Source: an uncultured Bacillota bacterium (lineage in GTDB: Bacteria > Bacillota_I > Bacilli_A > Erysipelotrichales > Erysipelotrichaceae). From it: a DNA stretch of 6,220 nt. The notes beneath the pieces were generated by a model. That model saw only the letters and a list, made by a program, of their open reading frames with translations. It was not told the origin of the DNA and did not search any database. A program made the position numbers and the translations under genes. Each line of letters begins with the position of its first letter. Position 1 is the stretch's first letter. The DNA is taken from contig CAMOMM010000064.1 in the NCBI GenBank assembly GCA_946619805.1, positions 1 to 6,220 of the forward strand, given 5' to 3'. Positions 1 to 5,051 of the stretch are shown piece by piece.

Positions 1-20
1 GATTAATTTGCTGGTATCAG

Positions 21-44
21 AAAAGCTCCCTGTGAGGAGCTTTT
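21..44 (-). terminator. Intrinsic terminator after the chimeric helicase/plsY frame
   Basis: Perfect 9-bp inverted repeat: arm AAAAGCTCC at 21-29, six-base loop, arm GGAGCTTTT at 36-44. Because the arms begin with A4 and end with T4, the hairpin can work in both directions. On the minus strand it begins about 9 bases after the stop codon of the frame ending at 54, the expected place for the native terminator of that gene's 3' end. It could equally serve a plus-strand gene lying to the left of the window. The U-tract is only four bases, so strength is probably moderate. Confidence 0.7.
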
Positions 45-53
45 GTCTTGCGG

Positions 54-563
54 TTATGCTTCGTTTTCTTCTTTCTTTTTCTTTCCGAAAGTATCGTAAA
101 GGGAGAATTCAGTACCCTTGGCGATTCTGACGATGTTCATGCGGTGTCTGTAAATGATCACTAAGGAGACAAAGGCAACGGCCTTGTTAGTAAATGAAAT
201 AACCAATATCTTCTTAGGATCAATATCCTTCTTGTCAACCAGATATTTCACTTTAGCTGCAACAGTAGTTGTTTTACCGGCACCTGCTCCAGCTATTACT
301 AAAGTATAGTCTTCATCACTTAAAACAACTCTACGCTGATCTTCATCATGGTCAATAACAGGATCCACTGATTTCAATACATTATCCAGATAATCCTTTT
401 CCTTGACCATTTCTTTTTGGATAAACCGCTCATTCTTTTCATCAATTAGTTTTTCAAAGTTGTTATACGTATTGACGGTTGTATCAATGTATGATTTCAT
501 CATATTGAATTTCCTGCAGAATGGCTTATTGAGAATCTGCTTCTTAGGAATTGTGCAGTTCAT
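54..563 (-). pseudogene. Chimeric remnant: UvrD-like helicase N-terminus fused to a PlsY-like C-terminus
   Basis: This 169-codon frame joins two unrelated parts. Residues ~76-129 are the start of a UvrD/Rep superfamily 1 helicase: a Q-motif-like DEDQRR, a Walker A GAGAGKT at 92-98, and motif Ia ISFTNKAV at 122-129. Helicases of this family run to several hundred residues, so motifs II-VI are all missing and helicase activity is not expected. Residues ~130-152 instead read AFVSLVIIYRHRMNIVRIAK then GTE, matching the end of PlsY (glycerol-3-phosphate acyltransferase: last membrane helix, then RHR-x-NI-x-R and GTE). A basic/acidic tail follows. The switch falls near 177-197, in frame. Codon choice also shifts: the PlsY part favours C-ending codons more than the helicase part. 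Start is uncertain. ATG at 563 has no ribosome binding site, whereas the in-frame ATG at 503 has AGGAA seven bases upstream. The sequence before codon 21 reads like helicase interior, so the 5' end may be truncated too. The helicase assignment is firm, the PlsY one fairly firm, and loss of function is inferred. Confidence 0.7.
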
Positions 564-600
564 AATTTAGTCTAAAACTATTGGAGAGGTTATTATGTGC

Positions 601-649
601 TTGGGCTGGTCGGGAGACCCGGGTCCATCTTCGCGGGGAAGTTCCTCGC
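601..649 (+). other. GC-rich structured island of unknown role
   Basis: 33 of 49 bases are G or C, in sharp contrast with the A/T-rich DNA on both sides. It contains a perfect 10-bp palindrome GACCCGGGTC (616-625), a possible small hairpin GGTC-GGGA-GACC with a GNRA-type tetraloop (608-619), and the arms of the terminator at 633-656. This suggests the 3' end of a structured RNA or an attenuated leader transcribed rightward. I could not match it to a named RNA family. The rest of 564-765 is A/T-rich, and I see no gene in it. Confidence 0.35.
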
Positions 650-656
650 TTTTTTT
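633..656 (+). terminator. Strong plus-strand intrinsic terminator without a visible upstream gene
   Basis: Stem GCGGGG (633-638) pairs with CCTCGC (644-649) with one G-T wobble. A further A-T pair (639/643) is possible. A run of seven T (650-656) follows. This is the best intrinsic terminator in the window. It points rightward, but the only frame to its left is on the minus strand, so it ends either an unannotated RNA, an attenuated leader ahead of the AraC-type regulator (whose start is 110 bases further), or a gene lost by rearrangement. Confidence 0.8.
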
Positions 657-707
657 GTATAAGGTTATAGCAGGGGTATTGAAACAGTAGGAAACAATAA
701 AGATCCA

Positions 708-736
708 TTCCACCCTTTGATTGTTGGTGCTAAAAT
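708..736 (+). promoter_or_regulatory. Weak candidate promoter of the AraC-type regulator
   Basis: TAAAAT at 731-736 matches five of six bases of the -10 consensus. A poor -35 (TTCCAC, 708-713) lies 17 bases upstream. Transcription would begin near 743 and leave a short leader containing the ribosome binding site GAGGA (753-757). The -35 is weak enough that this is only a candidate. Confidence 0.25.
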
Positions 737-765
737 GAAAAATGTAAAGAAAGAGGAATGATAAT

Positions 766-1611
766 ATGGTTGCAGAAGTTTGGAAGGAAGAAGTCCAGTA
801 CATTAATGATACTCCGATAAGAATAGTGGTAGATAATCAGATTTCCATGGTGAGGGGAACACTGATGCCACACTGGCATGAGGAGGTCGAAATTGATTGC
901 GTGTTGAAAGGAAAAGTTTATTACACTGTTGAAGGTGTTACTTATAAGCTGGAGCAGGGAGATATAGTCGTGATAGGCAGTGGTATGATCCATTCCGGCC
1001 GTTGCAGCGAAGGCAATGCCATAGAAGATACTTCAGCAGAAGTAATGACAATTCAGGTAAATAAGGATGTTTTTCATTATGCAAATTATGCCGATCCTGT
1101 CTTTGAAGTCTTTCATCCAAAAGAAAACAATGTGGAAATACTGCCTGTTCTGATGACCATCAAAACCATATTTCAACAGAAAAAGCCTTACTATGAAGTC
1201 ATTTTAAACAGCAGTCTTCTTGAATTGTGTTACCACCTGCTTTCACAGCAATCTCTGCAGAGAAAGAATAACAAGACATCAAATACCGGAAACAGTGAAA
1301 TCAAAGAGGCTTTAAAGTATATTGAGAATCACTGCCGTGAAAAACTTACTTTGGAAGATGTTGCGAATAATCTGAAATATAATGCTTCATACTTCTCCAG
1401 GTTTTTTCATCAATATACCGGATTTACTTTTGTAGAATATCTGAATAGATGCCGAACAGCAGCGGCAGCAGTTATTCTGCTGGATTCGAATAAAACCATA
1501 TCAGAAATTGCCATGGACTGCGGGTTCCCGAATGTAAGCTCGTTTATTACTTTCTTCAAAAGGCAGTACAAGATGACACCGGAGTCATACAGAAAGTCAG
1601 CAAAAAAGTAA
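766..1611 (+). CDS. AraC/XylS-family transcriptional regulator with cupin sensor domain
   Basis: A 281-residue cytoplasmic DNA-binding regulator, normal length for the family. The N-terminal cupin-like ligand domain shows HWHEEVEIDCVLKGK at ~36-50, then the turn G-D-I-V-V-I (65-70) and MIHS (74-77), as in AraC_binding domains. A linker rich in N, K, S and T (~161-178) leads to a two-helix-turn-helix domain. The first HTH is ~194-219 (LTLEDVANNL...SYFSRFFHQYTG). The second is ~243-276, with the family signature IAMDCGF...SFITFFKRQY and the P-E-S-YR ending. Start ATG 766 has GAGGA eight bases upstream. It lies directly before, and on the same strand as, a transporter-hydrolase-phosphatase group, the usual arrangement for a local inducer-sensing activator. 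No terminator was found after it, so some readthrough into the trio is possible. The family call is secure; the inducer is unknown. Confidence 0.93.
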   Translation: MVAEVWKEEVQYINDTPIRIVVDNQISMVRGTLMPHWHEEVEIDCVLKGKVYYTVEGVTYKLEQGDIVVIGSGMIHSGRCSEGNAIEDTSAEVMTIQVNKDVFHYANYADPVFEVFHPKENNVEILPVLMTIKTIFQQKKPYYEVILNSSLLELCYHLLSQQSLQRKNNKTSNTGNSEIKEALKYIENHCREKLTLEDVANNLKYNASYFSRFFHQYTGFTFVEYLNRCRTAAAAVILLDSNKTISEIAMDCGFPNVSSFITFFKRQYKMTPESYRKSAKK

Positions 1612-1617
1612 AAAAAT

Positions 1618-1706
1618 CGTAATAACGTGTAAAAGCTTGAAAAGACAGGCCTGTTCATAACGTAATAAAATATAGATGAAGGATTGTTGAACAATAATAT
1701 ATTACG
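1618..1706 (+). promoter_or_regulatory. Repeated CGTAATA words: candidate regulator-binding sites
   Basis: In the 171-bp gap between regulator and transporter, CGTAATAA occurs at 1618-1625 and again at 1661-1668, 43 bp apart (about four helical turns). The inverted form TATTACG is at 1700-1706, making a 7-bp-armed inverted repeat with the second copy. AraC-type regulators commonly bind repeated half-sites upstream of the promoter they activate, so these are plausible operator half-sites. The words are short and A/T-rich, so chance cannot be excluded. The same gap also holds a perfect 10-bp palindrome ACAGGCCTGT (1645-1654) and a small CCGC-CTG-GCGG hairpin (1726-1736). Confidence 0.4.
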
Positions 1707-1713
1707 GTATAGA
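1683..1713 (+). promoter_or_regulatory. Candidate transporter promoter overlapping an inverted repeat
   Basis: TATAGA (1708-1713) is a fair -10 element. Upstream are only weak -35 candidates: TTGTTG (1684-1689, spacer 18) or TTGAAC (1687-1692, spacer 15). The -35 region coincides with a perfect inverted repeat ATTGTT-G-AACAAT (1683-1695). A poor -35 with upstream repeats is typical of an activator-dependent promoter. Transcription would begin near 1720. Confidence 0.3.
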
Positions 1714-1782
1714 CGAAAACAGTAACCGCCTGGCGGCAGAAATTGTTTTCTATAACCGGATGTTCGGCGGAAAGAGGATAAT

Positions 1783-3258
1783 ATGAAAAAGGAAAAACAA
1801 AACCAGCATCCTGACTGGCAGACAACTGCCAAGGAAAGATTCAGTTACTATCTGGGCTTGATTTCTCCATATACCATGAGCGGTATGATGGGTTCGTTTC
1901 TGACGACCTATCTGCTTTTGTCAGGTATAGGCCTGGAAGTATCAGCGGTACTGTTATTGGTAATGAAGATCATTGACGGATTTGATGACCTGTTATTCGG
2001 ATGGGCAATTGACCGCTTCCGTCCTGATCAGAATCCCAAACTGAAAAAGATCGTTGGGAAAGGGCGCTTCTTACCATGGTACAAACTGATATGGCCAATC
2101 ATGCCGATAGGAATCATCGGGCTTTACTGCATGCCGCTGTCATTAAGCGTCGGTGCCAAGATCGCCTGGGTAGCTTTCTTCTACCTGCTGGCTGATATCG
2201 GTTACAGTTTCATGGATATCTCCATGGTTTCCATGCAGACGACCCTTACCAGTAACACCCATGAAAGAGACCAGCTGATAATGAAGGGCATGGTTACACT
2301 CTTTGTTATCATGGTACCTATTGCAGCCTTGGCTAATATTCTTGCCAGCAGTAAAGTCGGTCTGTCATTCAGAACAATAGCCTTTATCTTTGTGGCACTG
2401 GCCATCATCCTGTTAATACCTATGATAACACAGGTACAGGAGCACGCTTATACAGGAAAAGATGAGAGCAATAAGAATGTTACTGATGAGAAAGCTCCTT
2501 TCTTCAAGTCGCTGTCAGATGCCTTACATAACAGAAATCTACTGGCTTTCTATGGCGGCAAGATGTTACAGAGCATGTTGGCAACAACCGATGCCCTTGG
2601 AATCATTGGAGCCTACTACCTGTTTGGCAATGAACTGGTTACCACAATACAGGGAGCAGTAGGAACGGTCCTGGGCTTTATCATCATGCTGATACTGCCT
2701 AAGATCTATGAGAAGCATGACCGCCATAAGATCTACATGACCTTTACGCCGATTTCAATTGTAATCGCTGTGATCGTATATATCATGGGGCATAAGAGCA
2801 TCGCTCTTTATATAGTCATGCAGTGTCTGTTACAGATTCCAAAATCAATTGCCGGAGGATGTGAAAACTTCATGAAGCCTCAGGTCATTGAATACGGCAA
2901 ATATAAGACCGGTAAGGACCTGACCGGCATTCAGGCATCATTATCAACCTTTGCCTCAATTTTCTCCAATGCCTTCCCTGGATCAATTGCCCTGGCAATT
3001 CTCGGAGCGTCCGGATGGGTAACTGTTGAAGCTGAAAGCTTTAAACAGTTGGCTGAAATGGGTGTTGCACAGCCTGAGGGCGCCATAAAGGCCCTGTGGT
3101 TTATCACGGCAGGTTTACCGATAATCGGTTATGTTCTGTTATATGTATGTAATCTGTTCTACAACCTTAACGATAAGGATGTTGAAATCATGATCAGATA
3201 CAATAACGGTGAAATAACAAGAGAGGAATGCGATTCACTTCTTTCCAAAAAGTACTAG
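1783..3258 (+). CDS. GPH-family (MelB/XylP-like) MFS cation symporter
   Basis: A 491-residue polytopic inner-membrane protein with about twelve hydrophobic segments, matching the glycoside-pentoside-hexuronide:cation symporter family (MFS_2). Family marks include YYLG near 22-25 and the helix-II acidic motif IIDGFDDLLFGWAIDRF (63-79). The loop before helix X carries PQVIEYGKYKTGK (366-378), the counterpart of the family's D-x-x-EYGE-x-KTG. The central loop (~217-250) is hydrophilic, and the C-terminal tail is soluble. By analogy with MelB (cation ligands D55, N58, D59), D65 and D69 are conserved, while the N58 position is D68 here. The family imports small sugars or glycosides with Na+, H+ or Li+, but the substrate cannot be read from sequence and some members carry non-sugar solutes. 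ATG 1783 has AGAGGA four bases upstream, a little close. It is followed after 15 bases by the hydrolase gene, so the two are almost surely co-transcribed. Confidence 0.9.
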   Translation: MKKEKQNQHPDWQTTAKERFSYYLGLISPYTMSGMMGSFLTTYLLLSGIGLEVSAVLLLVMKIIDGFDDLLFGWAIDRFRPDQNPKLKKIVGKGRFLPWYKLIWPIMPIGIIGLYCMPLSLSVGAKIAWVAFFYLLADIGYSFMDISMVSMQTTLTSNTHERDQLIMKGMVTLFVIMVPIAALANILASSKVGLSFRTIAFIFVALAIILLIPMITQVQEHAYTGKDESNKNVTDEKAPFFKSLSDALHNRNLLAFYGGKMLQSMLATTDALGIIGAYYLFGNELVTTIQGAVGTVLGFIIMLILPKIYEKHDRHKIYMTFTPISIVIAVIVYIMGHKSIALYIVMQCLLQIPKSIAGGCENFMKPQVIEYGKYKTGKDLTGIQASLSTFASIFSNAFPGSIALAILGASGWVTVEAESFKQLAEMGVAQPEGAIKALWFITAGLPIIGYVLLYVCNLFYNLNDKDVEIMIRYNNGEITREECDSLLSKKY

Positions 3259-3273
3259 AAGGAGGAAATCTTA

Positions 3274-4215
3274 ATGAGACTTAAAATGTATCTTGCGATA
3301 AGACGTGCAAAGAAATATATGAAGGAGCATAATCATCCGGGGAGGATGATCGTGACGGATAAGGAAATAGAAGAGTGGCGTCAGAGAACACGTAACATGG
3401 ACCACGACTGTCTTACTGTTGAGGAGAACCTTAAGAAGGGACTAAACATTGAAAAGGTTGAATTGCCGAATACTTCAGGTTGGCTGATCAGCAGGGAAGG
3501 CAATCCGGAAGATAAGGTTCTTTATCACATTCACGGTGGCGGCTTTATCAACGGATGCACCAAAATGGCCTTTTTCTTCCTTTCCCATGTAGTCAATAAA
3601 TGGGGATATAATGTCTTTTCAGTCGATTACCGCCTGGCGCCTGATCATCAGTGTATCGATACAATAACAGACTGTGAAGACGGATATAAGTATTTGCTTG
3701 AACATTATAAGCCGGAAAATATCATTCTGATGGGGGAATCAGCCGGGGGTAATCTGGTACTGGGGCTGCCTCACAAATTGAAGGATGACGGCTTGCCTCT
3801 TCCAAAGGGAATCATCTCTGATTCTCCGGTCGTTCAGTTTGTTCATTATCCTTACAGCTATTACGAAAATTCCTGCAAGACTGATTTCGGTATCATATTT
3901 GGCATCAATGAAGCTGTTCTCGGCATTTATCAGGGTGATTTACCTGTTGACCATCCATATCTGTCGCCTCTTTGCGGAGATTTGAGTGGTTATCCACCGG
4001 TCTATCTTGATGCATCGAATAAGGAAAGCTTAAGAGACGAGGCAAGAATGATGTATGTAAGGCTTAAGGAAGAAGGCTGCGATGTTGAGTATCATGAACT
4101 TAAGGATTTCTTCCATGCCCAGATGCCAAATATCAAGTCGCACTCAACTTTAAAGGAACAGCACCCTCTCATATTATCCTTCATTCACAGAATGTGGGGA
4201 ACAAATGAAAAATAA
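3274..4215 (+). CDS. Alpha/beta hydrolase, hormone-sensitive-lipase (Abhydrolase_3) esterase
   Basis: A 313-residue cytoplasmic carboxylesterase-type enzyme, normal length for bacterial HSL-family (family IV) esterases, with no signal peptide. The oxyanion-hole motif HIHGGGF is at 85-91, DYRLAP at 118-123, and the nucleophile elbow GESAGG at 154-159 (Ser156). The acid region NKESLRDEA is at 249-257, and DFFHAQ at 278-283 supplies the catalytic His281. Relatives usually have Asp-Pro-Leu-x-Asp in the acid region; here Glu251 occupies the expected acid position, with Asp255 nearby as the alternative. A helical cap (~1-50) precedes the core. ATG 3274 follows a very strong AAGGAGG (3259-3265). The last 11 bases overlap the PHP gene. 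Next to a solute symporter, it likely cleaves an ester (for example acetyl) on the imported compound, which is inference. The family call is firm. Confidence 0.92.
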   Translation: MRLKMYLAIRRAKKYMKEHNHPGRMIVTDKEIEEWRQRTRNMDHDCLTVEENLKKGLNIEKVELPNTSGWLISREGNPEDKVLYHIHGGGFINGCTKMAFFFLSHVVNKWGYNVFSVDYRLAPDHQCIDTITDCEDGYKYLLEHYKPENIILMGESAGGNLVLGLPHKLKDDGLPLPKGIISDSPVVQFVHYPYSYYENSCKTDFGIIFGINEAVLGIYQGDLPVDHPYLSPLCGDLSGYPPVYLDASNKESLRDEARMMYVRLKEEGCDVEYHELKDFFHAQMPNIKSHSTLKEQHPLILSFIHRMWGTNEK

Positions 4216-4921
4216 GCCGGTCATTGATCTACATACCCATACGATTGCTTCGGGGCATGCCTTCGGCACGATTGAGGAAAATGCGCTGGCAGCGAAAGAG
4301 AAGAGGTTAAGCGGTCTGGGCATTTCCGACCATGCCCCTGGAGTAGATCCTCATACGAATCCTTTGAGCTTTGCAAAGCTGTGTAATGTGCCGCGTCAGC
4401 TGTACGGGATAAATATCTATTACGGCGTGGAGAACAATGTGACTAATGAAGGAACCATGACGCTTGATGAAAATCTTTTATCTGCTCTGGATTACTGCAT
4501 AGTCGGAATACATGGAACCTGTTATGAACCAAAGGATGCCGTAACCAATACCGATAATCTCTTAAAATGCATGGCACATCCGAAAACGTTCTTTGTATCG
4601 CATCCGGATGACGGCTATTTCCCATTGGATTACGAAAGGCTGGTATTGGGGGCGAAGGAATATGGGGTAGCACTGGAAGTAAACAACTCCCATATCAGAA
4701 ATCCCTGGCGCATGGGTACACTGGAGAATATCGATATCTATCTGAAGTTCTGTATGCAGTACAGAGTACCTATATTCATCGGATCGGACGCACATGAGCC
4801 TTGCAGGGTTGGTGACTTCGAGGCGGCAATCACTTTACTTGATACATTTGGATTTGAGGAAGATCTGATCATCAATAATGATGAAGAAAAGTTCAGACAG
4901 TTTATTGGTTTTAAAGATTAA
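4205..4921 (+). CDS. PHP-domain metallophosphoesterase, YcdX-like
   Basis: A 238-residue cytoplasmic PHP-domain protein close in length and pattern to E. coli YcdX, and also resembling histidinol-phosphatase-type PHP enzymes. All nine expected metal ligands are visible: His10 and His12 (DLHTHT), His18 (SGHAFG), His43 (SDHAPG), Glu76 (GVEN), His103 (GIHG), His133 (SHPDDG), Asp195 and His197 (GSDAH). This suggests an active trinuclear metal site. The conserved ALEVNNS segment (156-162) also matches YcdX. The family hydrolyses phosphate monoesters, but the physiological substrate is unclear even for YcdX. The start ATG 4205 overlaps the end of the hydrolase gene by 11 bases in another frame, with GGGGA just upstream, which points to translational coupling. 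Its role with the symporter and esterase could be dephosphorylation of a pathway intermediate, which is inference. There is no local histidine biosynthesis context to support a HisK role. Confidence 0.9.
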   Translation: MKNKPVIDLHTHTIASGHAFGTIEENALAAKEKRLSGLGISDHAPGVDPHTNPLSFAKLCNVPRQLYGINIYYGVENNVTNEGTMTLDENLLSALDYCIVGIHGTCYEPKDAVTNTDNLLKCMAHPKTFFVSHPDDGYFPLDYERLVLGAKEYGVALEVNNSHIRNPWRMGTLENIDIYLKFCMQYRVPIFIGSDAHEPCRVGDFEAAITLLDTFGFEEDLIINNDEEKFRQFIGFKD

Positions 4922-4922
4922 G

Positions 4923-4938
4923 AAGGAGACTAACTATT
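4923..4938 (+). promoter_or_regulatory. Orphan ribosome binding site after the PHP gene
   Basis: AAGGAG (4923-4928) begins two bases after the PHP stop codon and is spaced exactly like the binding sites inside the operon. At the position where a start codon would fall (4936-4938) the sequence is ATT, and that frame closes after about a dozen codons. The site therefore seems to have lost its gene, most simply through insertion of the neighbouring IS110-family element. Confidence 0.5.
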
Positions 4939-4991
4939 AAAAGTCAATCATCAAAACAGCCAATAGAGAGATAAAACAAGAAAAGCAGCAC

Positions 4992-5017
4992 AAAAAGAAT
5001 CAGTATTTCATGATTCT
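4992..5017 (-). terminator. Weak intrinsic terminator of the transposase gene
   Basis: Inverted repeat AGAATCA (4996-5002) / TGATTCT (5011-5017) with an eight-base loop. On the minus strand the second arm runs into a U-tract of about five. It lies about 35 bases after the transposase stop codon. The stem is short and A/T-rich, so efficiency may be low. In the plus direction no T-run follows, so it would not terminate the operon. Confidence 0.5.
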
Positions 5018-5051
5018 GAAAAAATGAATTGTATTGAGAGAGAAAAGATGG

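Noticed and set aside
575..626. Possible 3' part of a signal recognition particle RNA (ATGTGC followed by GGGCTGG).
   Set aside because: The nearly invariant apical segment GGAAGGAAGCAGC is absent upstream, and no long closing helix can be drawn.
595..690. Plus-strand 31-codon frame with a ribosome binding site-like GGAGAGG.
   Set aside because: It runs through a strong terminator and its Gly/Ser/Pro-rich product resembles nothing known. It is kept only as a speculative leader peptide, not listed as a gene.
1627..1641. CcpA catabolite-repression (cre) site resembling TGTAAA-AGCTT.
   Set aside because: The central C of the CG core and the right half do not match the consensus, so it is no better than chance in A/T-rich DNA.
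4936..4974. A gene starting at ATT (4936) behind the AAGGAG site.
   Set aside because: ATT is a very rare start codon and the frame ends after about twelve codons.
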